Assembly (NCBI GenBank): GCA_033439685.1
Contig: JAUEDM010000009.1
Coordinates: forward strand, 62,001-126,000
DNA: 64,000 bases
Origin: Apodospora peruviana
Lineage: Eukaryota; Ascomycota; Sordariomycetes; Sordariales; Lasiosphaeriaceae
Direction of reading: 5' to 3'
Shown: positions 1 to 12,119 of the stretch, in pieces
How the letters are laid out: every line of letters begins with the position of its first letter
Position numbering within the stretch: position 1 is the first letter of the stretch
Position numbers and translations under genes: made by a program
The notes under the pieces: model-generated
Told to the model about the DNA's origin: nothing
The model's database searches: none
What the model saw: only the letters and a program-made list of their open reading frames with translations

Positions 1-145
1 CCCTCGCTATCCACAAAGCGGGCAAAGAAACCCATACTCCCTCCCGAGATGGCCGTTTTAGGGCTGCCACACCACTTATCAGCACATTACATCACATCAC
101 ATCACTCATCTACTCACAGGTTGTCAACACAAGCGACCATGACAC

Positions 146-492
146 TTACACATGAACCCTCCCACCAGCCGACTCGACCTTCCCCAGCGTCTCATCGATG
201 CTCTCGACCATGTAATACGCCAGCCTGGGCCTCTTGTGGATATTGGCCGGGCCCGCGACACGCGCCAGGCTCGAGTCGTCGGACACCTTGACGAAGGCGC
301 CATTGAGACGCAGACCTTTGCTGAAGAAATGCACCACGTCGATGCCTGGCAGAGGGCCCGGCGTAATAACAGAGGCTGCAGGCTTGGCGTCTTCGGTCTG
401 CCAATCTAGCACGGCGCGGTAAAAGGCCACGGCGCGGCTGATGTCGGTGACGGGGATTTCGACCCAGCAGATCTCGCCGGGGGAGGGGCGCT
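146..492 (-). CDS. VOC-family (glyoxalase/bleomycin-resistance fold) protein, 5' exon unresolved
   Basis: The reading frame on the minus strand gives a vicinal-oxygen-chelate type protein. It starts with GEICWVEIPVTD, continues through AVAFYRAVLDW and IDVVHFFSKGL, and ends with ESAGGRVHV and a TAA stop at 146-148. Such proteins are usually about 120-150 residues and bind a metal in a beta-alpha-beta-beta-beta fold; the substrate cannot be told. The frame opens directly after a plausible acceptor (TTTAG) at about 493, so a short first exon should lie upstream. I could not find a donor that keeps phase, so the start is open. No link to the polyketide cluster 5 kb away is evident. Confidence 0.6.
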
Positions 493-1584
493 AAATGATA
501 TGACGCGGGAATTGCCAGTTATTTCGGTTAGCGATGAAAGGGGTGCATGGAATTAGTGTGATGAGACTTGCGTTGGAGGACTCGCCGTCTGGTGACATGG
601 TCTGGACGCGTAGCCTTTGGATTGACCTTGGGCTTTTCCCTTGTCCTGGGCTTGGAAGTTGATAGGTTGGGAAATATGAGTTTCTGTTCGGAATATTTGG
701 AGACTATGAGCTAATTGTGTCTGGTAATTTGAGGATGGGACAGCTTTATAGACGACGGGATGAGACTTGGCTGGACTGCGACTCCGCAAAGCTGTGATCA
801 TGGAACACTGGCCGCCACTTTTCGCCTATTGCCATCAGGAAGAGGCATGTCGGGTCATCAACCCTCCCTAGCTCCTTGCGATACATAAGGCATGTCTGCA
901 ATATCCTTGATGATGCATCAGGAATTCCAGTTTCAAGCATCATTCAGTATTGCTGCCTGATACGTATGTGGCTTGCCTGCCAGCAAATACCATCAAGGGC
1001 TGCTTCACTTGGACGTTTGTCGCTCTGCACCTGACTTCGTGTTGGGTTCGTGTCCTCTGTGGCTGCATATGACGCTTTCTGATTGGATGCGTGGAACTCG
1101 GCGCGTTGCAAACATTGGGATATTCAACCCTCGGGAATCCCAGCCTTATCAGGCACTGGCACCGTGAACAGATCATTATCAAAGCCAATTTTTACAACAT
1201 ACCTGGTAATCAGGGCAGCTCTTTTAACCGGCTGATCGTTTACAAATTCGTTCAACCGCCATCCAGGTTTTCCTGAGGTGAATAGATTGTGTCATACTAT
1301 CCAACCTCAGCATCGGCCATCATCTCCTCGGGTCTCTAGTAATCGTGGTCTTTACGTAACAGTTTGGTTTCATTTTCATTTCTCAATTTCCTTGTGTATC
1401 CCACCACAGTTTCCCTCTTGGAATTCACATGACGTCAGTTCGGTTTTGCGCCCGTCAAGTGCCCCGTCGGATGGATAGTATTAGGTAGATAAAATGGGTG
1501 AGCTTTCCAATCTCTTCGAAGCAGAAGGTTTTCTTGTCGTAAACGAAAAACCTGAACGATGAAAGTACAGGTATCTATCCAGGC
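493..1584. other. Intergenic stretch, no supported gene
   Basis: Only short overlapping frames without family motifs are present. It would contain the missing first exon and promoter of the VOC gene. I see no RNA gene or repeat in it. Confidence 0.4.
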
Positions 1585-3110
1585 TTAGCACTTCCTCCCA
1601 ACCATAGCCAAAGAAGACCTGAACAGCGAATCACTCATCGAATTACCTACCTTAACCATGAGCCAGAAGTTTGCTTTTTCTTGGGAGGCTTGCTTGCCGC
1701 CGCCGTTGGAGCCATCCCGCTTGAAGAAGTGACATCTGACTCCGCCGAAGTAGGAGCGGCCATCCAGGTAGGTCAAGCTTGCGATGCCGCCGATGTAGGT
1801 GATTTCTTCAATGGCGTTGACAGAGGTTGTCGCTGCGACGCCGGGTCTGGCCGGGGGCATCTGCTACCGCCTGTTCCCGGTCCTGTTGCAGATTCCAGTT
1901 TTCTTCTTTCAACTCTCTTGCGAGTCGGTATTCGTCCAACCATCCCGTGGTGAGAAGCCAGTTGACTATTGCTACAGCGTCTTTATGGTGTCACGAACCA
2001 ACCACAGTCGGCACTGAGAGGAGGGGGCGGATTGGCTCTCCAAGGGCTGGGTACTCACTTCCAACAAAACCTTGGTGATACTAGGTTTATAGAGCAGATA
2101 CAGAAAGTGCTTTCAAGAGCGGCTCAAGCTGCAAACGTCGGCCAAGTCGAGGTGATACACCACGAACGCCACTAGTTCATAGGCCAACTTGACCAATGAC
2201 ATTACAACGAGGAGGCGATGGGAAGCAATCACTGCAAACTATCCAGGAAGAGTCGGCGGAAGCCTTGTATGATAGATAGGTGAGCCGAGTATTGGGGAAG
2301 AAGCCGGAAACGTGATTGACAATGCGGTCGAGAAGACGGAAGCGATTGCGGGCCGCATCTGCGCGGAATGATTTCGAAATTCACCCGAATGTCTGCGGTC
2401 TGCATCCTAGCGACCTTCTCTTCCAGAACATCCGACCGTAGCAGGACCATTTTTGACCAAGTTTTGATCAGATCTTCTTTCATGAACTCAAACCTGATTA
2501 CATAGCTCCGCTCCATCTTATAGCGGGACCGACCATCAAGAAACTAACTCTGCGATACGTGTCAGAGTACGCACTTGTAATGTAAAGCCAACCACTACTT
2601 ACAAACCACCGTCTTTGAAACTCTTCTGGACAGGGTGACACCCTGCTTCGAGGAGACCAGACTCTTCTGTTTCCCACAACAAACGCTTTCCCTCCGGAGT
2701 AGGAACATCCACCAAATGTGAACCGGGAAAATAGTCGGCTTCTGATCCCTTGGCCCATATGTGCGCTGAAATGCGCATCTATCGGCCTTCAGGCCCCCCG
2801 CACATGGAGCTAACAACATGTCCAGAGTGCGCTTTGTATCTCAGCCTGTGGACGAGGACACAAGTCTTCAAAGTGGCTTTGATAAGAGGCCTAATACGCT
2901 GGCGGACGGTTAGTAGAGGGTTTAAGTCTCCTCGATTCCTACTTACCTCGTCGTACAGGATCTGCTGGCAAAAGTCCAGTCCGGATTCGGAAGCGAAACC
3001 TTTCTGTTCTAAGTCAACTACGTGCTCCCCCAATGTGGAATCTTCGAATTCAAAAAAACCCTCCTCTTCGAGCGCTTTCTCGGCGAGCGCGGACGTCTTC
3101 TTGCATCATC
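1585..3110 (-). pseudogene. Uncharacterised multi-exon gene, apparently decayed or not fully spliced by eye
   Basis: Several minus-strand segments look coding and join at good splice sites. One segment (about 3110-2947) reads EKALEEEGFFEFEDSTLGEH and ends in CQQILYDE. A 48-base GT-AG intron (2899-2946) follows, then RIRPLIKATLKTCVLVHRL. A second in-phase intron (2779-2817) leads to 2778-2603, with SAHIWAKGSEADYFPGSH and LLWETEESGLLEAGC. Then comes MERSYVIRFEFMKEDLIKTW at about 2516 and, near the 3' end, EITYIGGIASLTYLDGRSYF before a stop at 1585. The join between the third and fourth blocks is out of frame with every AG I can use, and another frame change is needed near 2360. The gene may therefore be disabled, or I have missed introns. 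I do not recognise the family; the WAKGS..YFPGSH motif recalls phytanoyl-type dioxygenases only weakly. The first exon is not identified. Confidence 0.4.
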
Positions 3111-5919
3111 GGCTGATTTTCTGCTGATAGGACAAAGGGCCCAAGCTGGCGAGTCGAAGACGAGCCTTATACTGTACGTTGATTCAGCCGTTCTGGTGCA
3201 GAATTTCCCTCACGTGTTTGTGTCGTAACGTATTCCGGTGGAGATAACTTACCGAACCTGATACTTACGCCAGCACCGCTAATTGTTTGAATTTGCATAA
3301 GAATCAGCTGGACACGATTCCACGAAGGGCGGTCGCTACTCCTGTCGAAGCTACAGTACCCCTCGGTTTCCCTGACTCTAACCCCGACATTAACAAACCG
3401 CTATAACTTCTGTCGTACGGCAATAACAATAGAAAAGTGGGGACGATAAGGCAAGGGAGTATAAGCTGGTCGATTACTCCTGACAGGCATCCTCGACTTC
3501 TATGACAGCAGGCGACGATATGCTTGTCGAGGTCGTCTTATATGTCAACATGGATACTGTACTTCTCATGGTAATTTGGATGATGCTGCGAAAACTTGGG
3601 CTTCTCAAAGCTGCATAGTTCAGAACCGGAAAGTCCTCGTCGGCATCCAGCTAGACGGTGTGACGTTTGCAGCCAGCTCGTTCATCTGCAATGGGACTGA
3701 CGTGCCTTGGTATTCAACAAGTCCTTCATGACTGGCGTGATCAAAATCTCGATCAAGTGCAAGCCCAAAAGTACGATCCATCTCATGACGAACAAAGAAG
3801 TTGGGAGCCACAAGATGCTCACCACCAATGGCTGAAAACATGAATAGCTCCCAATCAAACCCCACCGCGACTGCTGCAATAAGACAAAATCACCGTCTTG
3901 TCTGGTCTAAGATCATACTGGCGCCCTTCCCGATGTATGGATACTCGTTGGCCCTCGTTTGCCAGCGCTCTACAACGAAGACGACTACGGAGACGAAGTG
4001 ATCTGTCTCACACTGGTATGCTTAGAGTGGGAAGGTGACCTACAGTACTATTACAGCCTAGCCGACCTCCAAGTTACCCTTTTTCCTCACGAGTAGAATG
4101 AAAGACACGTCTGAGGCAAGGCTGAGCGACTCAAACATTGTCGTAAATATATGGTTCATGGGCAGGCAAACAAGACGATGCTACGGCAGTATCAAACATT
4201 CATTCGACACTACTATCTACGAGCTCAGACTCGATGCGGACTTATCTTCTGCTAAATAACAACGGGTCAATGCAGACTAGGGCGTGGGACCTCTCTACAT
4301 GGTAGAGTATCAGGAAACATGTACCATGATGACTAAGTAGCAGCACTTCTTCGACGGTATAGCTACATTGGCTGGCCGGCGGAAAGACCGGCTTGATGTG
4401 TTAAGCCCTTTAGGAAGAACTTGGTGTTTTTTTTGGATTGGGATGGTCAATGCTCTGTTGATGGTCTTGCCAGATATACAGCTGACTTATCCCTGCGTGG
4501 CGGGAGCATGCCGCCCATAGGCGTTAAAAGTATTTTGTCTTGGGAAACGGGATCGAACGGAGTGGAAAGAGGCGGCGCGGCGTGGAGGATCTCTCTCTGT
4601 CACTCCTACCAAGCGATCGAAGGAAAGCTATTCAGCGAAGCGATAGAAATCTGAATGAATGAGAACACATAAGAAGCTGGAATACATGCATTTGGCTTCC
4701 GACTGCTGGCATGATTCTGCATTGCAGAATATGAGCAAAATTACCGGTCAATTGTTCCGTTCTCAACCTCTGTCGTCCGTTTTCGTACGTTGATATAGTA
4801 ACCCACTGCCCAGTAAATGCCCATTTGAGGTCGCGACAAAGGATAGGTGCCCCAGGAAACGTAATGTCGCTGATGTTGATCGTAAAACCGCTTTCAACTA
4901 GCTTGAACTCACAAGGCGAACTGCACTGCTTATGCTGTCTACAATCTGCGAGGACTAAGTAGAAGTATGGTTGGCTCACAGGATGAATCAGAATAGGAGA
5001 ATGTCCGCAAGACTTTGCTTCCTTTGCCCAGCTATAGTGCTTGAACAGTGAGTTCCAGCGCTTCAGCTGCTGGATCTGGCTTGCTCCTATCGCATTCCGA
5101 GCGCGGCGATGGGAAGACAAGTAGTCTCGCGGTCTAAGTCACTCGGAGGTCTCATACACACCATTATTTGGCAGAGACCGCATTGTAGGTTGTGACTAGA
5201 TGAGTCCGACACAAGCGTTGACCGTGTTGTGAAATACGATAATTTGCGTATCGTCAATCAGACTTGTATGGAACCACATGGTTGCCATAACTATATTTCT
5301 CACCATGCTCTAGAGAAATTTAGCACTAGCTTGGCTTTGATGCCGCTCTTTTTCTCTTGGACTGGGTGGTGGTCCAGCTCAGACGCCAGCGCCGTAGTTG
5401 AGCAGCACGGAAATTCAAGAAGTTGGCGGGCGACTGGTCAGAGAACAGCACGCAGACTGCAAGAGTAGTAGCACAACCCTCTTCGCAACATGAGGCGAGG
5501 CCATGGGATGCGCTGGAACTAGTACCAACTGACCAGTAGCCCTTTCCTTGCAGGATTTGGAGAATAGTAGCAACATGCAAGCTTGGCGTTAAGCCCAGTC
5601 CCTCATCGGTTCGACTTACGTCAGCAAAAGGGAGATCCACAGACCCACGATTGCGCGTCAAGATCGCGACTTTGCCTGTTGGCGGAGATACAGTCAAGTA
5701 TAGGACCCCCCCACCCCCCCCCCCCCTCATGAGGCTCCTTATTGCTGTGGTACTTATAACACGACAAATCGCGTTCCGTTATCATCGACACACTCCCTTA
5801 TTCTCTCTGTTTCTTGGAACTTCTCCTCGGAAAGCCCTCACCACGCTGAATTTACATTCACAACACGCCCACGATCTTGACCAACCAATTTCCGTCAAAA
5901 GACCTGACTTACATATACC
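3111..5919. other. Region without a supported gene; low-complexity C tract near 5710
   Basis: It contains scattered frames of up to 162 codons (minus strand 4632-5120) with no recognisable domain, signal peptide or splice structure. A C-rich run occurs at about 5706-5727. The last few hundred bases, which include CTTATAA near 5754, are the probable promoter and leader of the aminotransferase gene. Confidence 0.35.
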
Positions 5920-7172
5920 ATGTTTCCGCCTCCACCAGCTTCTGATATCGGTAAGAACGCACTGCAGCCACCCCTGAACGGCAATTCAACTCCCCAAGCC
6001 AACCACTAACACGGTATCTCCAGACTGGGCAAACGTCGACCTCTCACTTAAGATCCCAGTTAAGGCCCACGTCGAGGCTCGCCACAATGCCTCGACTGGG
6101 ACTTGGAGTGCGCCCGTCCTCGAGACGAATCCGAACATATCCATAAGCGGCATATCCCCCGCCTTGAACTATGGGCAGCAATGCTTCGAGGGCATGAAGG
6201 CCTACCGGCAGACGTCAGGCGACATCGTCATCTTCCGCCCTGAGGTCCACGCCGCACGCATAGCCAAGTCCGCTGCGGCTGTGTGCCTCCCACCGCCCCC
6301 CAAAGACCTTTTCATCGAGTGCGTCCGCGCGGCCGTGGCCGCAAACGCCGAGCTGGTCCCGCCCTCATCATCCAACGGCGCTTTGTATATCCGCCCCGTG
6401 CTATTCGGCTCTTCAGCGCAACTGGCGTTAGCACCGCCAGAAGAATCCATCTTAGCAGTCTACGTCTACCCTCTTCTACCCTATCACGGCTCGGCCGCCA
6501 CCGACGCTCTGGTCTTGGAGAATTTTGATCGGACGGCGCCTTTCGGAACTGGGCCCTTCAAAATTGGCGGGAACTACGCGCCCGTGTGGAAACATGCTGC
6601 GGCCGCCAAGGAGAAGGGTTACGGGATCACGCTGCACGTGGACAGTGCCACCCGGACCAAAATTGACGAGTTCTCCACGAGCGGCTTCTTGGGATTCAAG
6701 TCTGATGGCTCCCAGAAGACTCTTGTCGTCCCACTTGCTGAGAATGCTGTGCAGAGTGTCACGAGCGCATCGCTGACCAGGATAGCGGAGCTGCAGGGCT
6801 GGACTATCCAGCGTGATGAGGTGAGTCACTTGTGACGCCCCGACCCCACAAATTAAAAACAGAAGTCTTGATCGAGTATACTGAAATCTCCTTCCACTTA
6901 AGGTCCCATTACATACGCTTTCTTCCATCGAAGAGGTGGTGGCGGTTGGTACGGTGGCAGTTGTTGTTCCCATTCGAAGCATCTCTCGCTTGTCCACGAG
7001 CGAGAAGTTCACATTCCGCGGTACTTCGGATCCGGAGAATATCGAAAGCCAGCTGCTGGGACTTGCTCGCATACTATCAAACATAGCACGAGGCAACCGG
7101 AAGGACACTGAAGGATGGTGCTGGAAGGTCACGGAGCATGGCCCGGACAGCGGAACTCCCAGCCGCCTGTAG
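5920..7172 (+). CDS. Branched-chain-type (class IV PLP) aminotransferase
   Basis: Three exons (5920-5950, 6024-6820, 6903-7172) give 365 residues, the usual length for a fungal BCAT. It transfers an amino group, typically from glutamate, to a 2-oxo acid. FEGMKAYR, FRPEVHAAR and ALYIRPVLFG are family motifs. FKIGGNYAPV carries the lysine that should bind pyridoxal phosphate, DEFSTSGFLGF is the cofactor-loop region, and SIEEVVAVGTVAVVVPI lies near the end. The 31-base first exon and both introns (GTAAGA..CAG, GTGAGT..AAG) keep phase. There is no obvious N-terminal mitochondrial presequence, so it is probably cytosolic and not the housekeeping mitochondrial enzyme. It sits at the edge of the PKS cluster, like TOXF in HC-toxin clusters and the aminotransferase of cyclosporin clusters. 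I infer that it aminates a polyketide-derived 2-oxo acid. Confidence 0.9.
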
Positions 7173-7683
7173 TGTTGGAGGATAGAGAAGATACACACGA
7201 GAGACATGCACATGGATACTATGTTGTTTTGCCTCTCAAGCCTATCTAACGCCAGTGGTGTTCTTTTTGCTACCATTGAGCCTCATGAACTTCGCTATTT
7301 CTTTCTCTACACATAGTATATACTCATGCAAACGGGGCTAAGGGCCCTTTCCAAATCCCATGGCTGGATCATTTCCCGTGTGTAATTTGGAGCAGAGACT
7401 TTGAGGCAGGGGACTAACGACGGAGAACATCAAGCCTGGGCCCCGGTTGAGTCATCTATCTGCACTGCATTGGTATCTTGATCGTTGCCTGCGAAAATTT
7501 CGAGGTTCGCTGACTCTGGCACCGGCATGTTGTATAATCTCTAGCGTTGTCATCGTCTGGATATTTGCTAGGTAGTCTGTCTGCAATGCCGGTACTAAGG
7601 ATAACAACGGCGACACGCTATTTGGATCTTTTATTTACTCTTGCCCGTGTCTTCAGAGTGTTCTCATGGTTCCTCGGCTGCCA
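7173..7683. other. Convergent intergenic region
   Basis: This holds the 3' ends of the aminotransferase (plus strand) and the P450 (minus strand). I see no other gene, repeat or structured RNA. Confidence 0.4.
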
Positions 7684-9553
7684 TTAGAATCTCGGGCGGA
7701 ATCGAAGCATCGGTCCATCTTTCTGCCCCGTCACATGGTCTCTCAGAACATACGGGATCGTTTGCGAGTCCAACATCTCGAGATTCGCCTTACTCCTCGT
7801 GGCCTCTTCTGCCCTCTCGAAGTCAAACTCAAACAGAAGCCGAGCGAACGTCAGCATGATCTGCGCAATAGCTAGAGGCTTCCCAACGCAGCTTCTAGGA
7901 CCGATATTGAAGGGGAAATATGGACGTCGGCCCTCCACCTCGTCGGTCCACCGCTCAGGCATGAACCGATGGGGGTGTTCCCAGTTCGAGGGACTGCGCT
8001 GCATTGCGTAGATCCCCGAGCCGACCTCGCATCCGGACGGCACGAACTGCCCGTCGATTACCATGCCTTTGTCGTTGTCGATGACACGCCACGGCGGACC
8101 TCCTCCCGGCGGGGACAAGCGTAACGCTTCATCCATGCAGGCTCGTAGGAATACGCAAGAGTTGAGTTTCTTACCCAGATGGATTTCCTCGACCGAATCA
8201 AACGTTGCGCGGACCTCTTCCACTGCTTGACGGTAGGCCTTATCCGTGCATGAAAGGTAGTGGCCCATCGCAGCCATCGTCGTGGATGAGGTATCAACAC
8301 CTACCATGGACTAAAAGTCAGCCAGCCTGAAGCAGATCTCGGGGAAGCGCTCAAATTACCAGCCACGACGAATGTTGCCGTCTCCGTGCTCAGCTCCTTG
8401 AGCGTCAGATGCTGCTCCGTGTCCGGGTCTTTGCACCGTTGCAGGAGCGAAAAAATGTCTTTGTTGTCCGCCTTCTCCTCCCCGAGCCGGGCCTTCATCA
8501 GTGATCGGAGAAACAGCACAAATCTCTTGGCTGCTTTGTCCGACTCTGGTAGTAGCTTGCGATCCAGGCCCCCGAAGGTCAGATTGGGCATTTGCCACAG
8601 CGCAGCGAGCCGGACATTCGACTTCTCGACTGCGTCCATCACGAAGCGGTACTCGTCGTCTTCTATTGTTCGGTAGTCGATGTCGAAGGTGAGGGCAGTC
8701 ATCGTGTCGAATGCCAAATGTGTGACTGTCGCTGAAAGTCAGAGAAAATAAATCTTGCTGGCAGGAGGCGGCGTGTGTCACCTACATCGATGAGCCATAT
8801 TCGAAGGCTCTGACCATTGCCCTGCCTGCAGGTCGGCACCACGGACAGCCCGAAGAAGCCTATCAATCCGAGCCTGCATGACGGGCTCGAACTTTCGCAA
8901 GCTGCTCTCGGAGAACGCCTGACTGAGAACTCGTCTGCGACGAGAGTGTTGGAGCTTATCTTGCATTGTCAGGCTGTTGGGCGCCCTAGCCGCCAGGACC
9001 TTGTAGGAGTGGCCTTTGGTCACAGGTGCGCCGTGGCCATAGATATCTGTTGGTGATTTCATCAACTCTTCAGTTTCCATTGGAAACCACTGGACTCATT
9101 TCACATATCCTACCTCGAAGACCGTCCACGGTGTTGATCAAGACGCGGTTCGGTGCATAGCGCACCCATACCCCTACCACGCCAAAGACTCAGCTCCTCG
9201 GTCTCTACTCATTCATGGAAACGGCGCTACGAACCATATTTTTCGTGACATTTCAATATGTCTGTGTGTATATCACCTTTCCAGGCATGGTAGGCACTGT
9301 ACAGGTTGGTGAACTTTGCGAGGACGGGGCCTGGGTATTTGGCCAGAGGGTGGAAGAAGGCATAATGAACCAATGTGTAGACAATCTTTCAATTGATTGT
9401 AAGTATATAGCCCACGGGGATCTAAGGATAGAAATTGTTCATGGGATCTCTTACAAAAGATAGAAAGCTTCCAGATAGCGTCACACCAAAAAGTTTTGCC
9501 CATTCAAGGAGACTACGCACATCCAAAGTGTTCGAAAATGAATCCTGTAACAT
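7684..9553 (-). CDS. Cytochrome P450 monooxygenase
   Basis: Six exons (9455-9553, 9235-9385, 9114-9173, 8786-9046, 8360-8731, 7684-8300) give 519 residues with all phases closing. The first exon supplies a membrane anchor (about residues 16-42, LFGVTLSGSFLSF then IVYTLVHYAFF), followed by the proline-rich hinge HPLAKYPGPVLAKF and VRYAPNRVLI. The I-helix reads AGVDTSS, the K-helix ExxR is EALR, the PERF motif is MPERW, and the haem loop is FPFNIGPRSCVGKP with the cysteine ligand. It is an ER-bound, NADPH-P450-reductase dependent monooxygenase. It lies tail to tail with the aminotransferase and is transcribed like the thioesterase behind it. From context I infer that it hydroxylates the PKS product, plausibly at C2 before oxidation and transamination. 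The site of hydroxylation cannot be read from sequence. Confidence 0.92.
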
Positions 9554-11013
9554 TGTGGGCACAGAGATAACGAGAAGTGTGCATCAGAGTATAGGGAACG
9601 AGGCTTTCGACAAGTGAACAAATGGGTGTATTTAAAGACGCAGGGGGGTATGACGATGGACCTGGTTGAGAGACATGCCATGGGATGGGCAGTGTTCGCT
9701 TGCATCATGATCCCATCGTACATGGGGAAACGGATGTTGCGTCATTTAGCGACGTGCGACGAAAGAGCAAAACCCAAGGATCAGTGAAGGATCTAATTGA
9801 AAACCTAACTTGGTTCTATATGCCGGCCTGGGCCTGGGGCCGAAGGCATGCTGATCATTCACATTCGCCGTATACCCGTCGCCCTGGGATGACGGACCGC
9901 TTATGGAGCTCCCTATAAATGTCAGGCTTATGCATTGCTAGGGACAACTTCCTCCACGGCCATCCGTCGGCCTGTACTTTGACGTGTCGACACGTTTACC
10001 ATCACTCTGCCTCTTCCTGTCTTTCTCACGGAACACGCCGAGGGCAATTTTTGATCGGATTCGTTTACGAGCTGAAAAACTTGGCAACTTCGCCATGCTG
10101 TTAACCGCAGCCGAACATTTTCTCTCCATCAATCCTGGTGCTCCCGTTCTTCATCCACCGATGCAGCTACGAACAGCTTTCGTGGCGCGAGCTACTGCAA
10201 AATTATTCAGTGTCCGCGATCAAAGTGGCATGATCCTACTTCGTCAGAATGCTTCCGAGTGAACAGGGATTGACAGGGCGCGCTTGTAATGTAGCCTCAC
10301 TAATGCAAGGGGCCCCTGTTCAGAGGCTGAGAAGCAAGCACCCAATTGGAAGACTCTTGCAGGTAATGACCCTAACAGCGGCTATTTGGCTCCACAGACA
10401 AACTCAATTGCTTGAGTCTACTCCGTAGACGGTACAAGTAAGCTCGGACCATGTATCACAGCGAGATGGTCAGTGCTGGGCCGCAGCTGATCTACTTCCG
10501 TGTGGAGCGCAACCGAACTTGCATTTATGTTTGTACTTACGACTCTCTCTACGCATGGCGAGACAAAGTGGACTCCACACTATTTGTGCGTGCGATTTCT
10601 GTTGGCTGCAAGCTGCTCATTATATCGAGGTGATAGTTTAAAACAATATAAAGAGAACAGATACCATTATCATGGCCAAAAATGTATTTGTTGGATCGTG
10701 GTAGGACTGTGGTACCGACGGACAGGGTGGTTCCAAAGTCCATGCTTTGCGGAGTAGATCTGACACTATCAAAAGCGCCGGGCACAAATGTCTGTATATT
10801 AAGTGATCAAGATTCCCAGGTGTTCTGATGCAACCGTGATAGATACATGTGCGACTTGAACAACCATTCCCTGCACAAGTATTTCGCTGGGTGGAATCTT
10901 TTGTCATAACCCTCGGTCAAGTGTGTTCAGGTCTCAGCTCATCTTCAACGTCCATTGAGCTGAGAGCCAGTAGCTTTCATACCAAACTTGTCATTCCAGC
11001 GATAAGACCCAAT
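9554..11013. other. Intergenic, no supported gene
   Basis: The left part must carry the P450 promoter. A 92-codon plus frame at 9984-10262 has no domain or splice support. Nothing else is recognisable. Confidence 0.35.
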
Positions 11014-12119
11014 CTAGCCGAGAACAAATCTCCCTAGCACTCCATCCTCTCGTCCATCAAACAGAGAATGACCAGCATCCAGTGCGGCAAAATGCTCAGC
11101 GAGCTCCATCCCCTTGCGACGCATGAACTCTGTCCGCTTCCAAGCCTGTATTGGCTCTCCCTCTCCCTCCAATAACTCGACCTTCTCGCTCATATCACCA
11201 ACCTCGAGCTCACCGCCGCGCCACCCACCACCGGGGCGCTTAGGCAAAAGACCGCTCTCCTCGAGTATGATGGACGGATGAATCGTGAAGCGCCCAAGCT
11301 TGAAAACATACTTGGAAACAGCTGTCGCGATGATCCGCTGCGACCAGTCCCGGTCGGTGCCAACGCCTCCCGGTGACGCCGTGTCCTGACCCTTGTCCCG
11401 GGCTACAAAGTGGGTCACAAAGTATAACCATTTACGGTCCCAGGTCAGCACGCGACTCCACAGTTCATAGCTCTCCAGCATTCCGACCTCGCGTTTGTAG
11501 CTGGAGAAGACAGAACCAAGCACGAGGCTAAACCCACCGCCTATTACCCTGCCGCTCCTGTCGCGGACCACCTGTGTCCTGGCATTGTCCGTGATGACCC
11601 GGATCCCTGGGGTCAAGAGGTAGCTGATGAGACGCGTGCGCGAGACGTCGAGATCTGGAAAGTAGGTGCTGTTGCTCTTGTGTAGGTTGTAATCGGTGTC
11701 GAGCGGGGAGTTGCGAGTAGTTGTGACGATATGGCCGAATAGCGCGTGCGATGGGAGTTCGCCCCGCTTGAAGAAGTCGTGGTATACAAAACTATAGAAG
11801 ATGCGAGCCTAGACGAAAAAGGACAAACCACAGTGTTAGTTGTCATGTCATTGCCTCTCTCAGTTCCTCCTGTGTTCCTCGTCGGAGTGCATAGCACCAG
11901 GGTGAGGGAGTGTCGTACCGTCCACGCCAGCGGCAGATTCTTCCAATTCAAGGCGGCGAACACCACCAGGCACAGACGAAGCGGCCATCCCGGCGATGTC
12001 AAGAAGTGGTAGATGCCTTCCCGTAGTTCCGGTGAAGTGGCCCCGTAGGCAAGGCCGCCAATGGTGACCGGCACAAAAGCCACAACGGCGAATTTGATGA
12101 GAATGAGTGGCGTTAACAT
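11014..12119 (-). CDS. Thioesterase-like protein of the THEM6/4HBT type with N-terminal membrane segment
   Basis: Two exons (11919-12119 and 11014-11808) give 331 residues. The N terminus (ILIKFAVVAFVPVTIGGLAY, then PLRLCLVVFAALNWKNLPLA) has one or two hydrophobic segments. The rest has the layout of the fungal THEM6-like hot-dog proteins: FYSFVYHDFFKRGELPSHAL, a DVSRTRLISYLL block, GRVIGGGFSLVLGSVFSSYKRE, and WLYFVTHFVARD. The C-terminal part ends in an alpha-helical segment with MELAEHFAALDAGHSLFD. Members of this group are annotated as thioesterase-superfamily proteins and occur in several fungal secondary-metabolite clusters; their chemistry is rarely shown. Catalytic residues cannot be assigned by eye. 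Its place between the P450 and the PKS suggests a cluster role, perhaps in acyl release or editing beside the alpha/beta-hydrolase thioesterase at 24.8 kb. Confidence 0.75.

Noticed and set aside
4632..5120. 162-codon minus-strand frame
   Set aside because: No family motif, no splice neighbours, biased low-information composition; could be chance.
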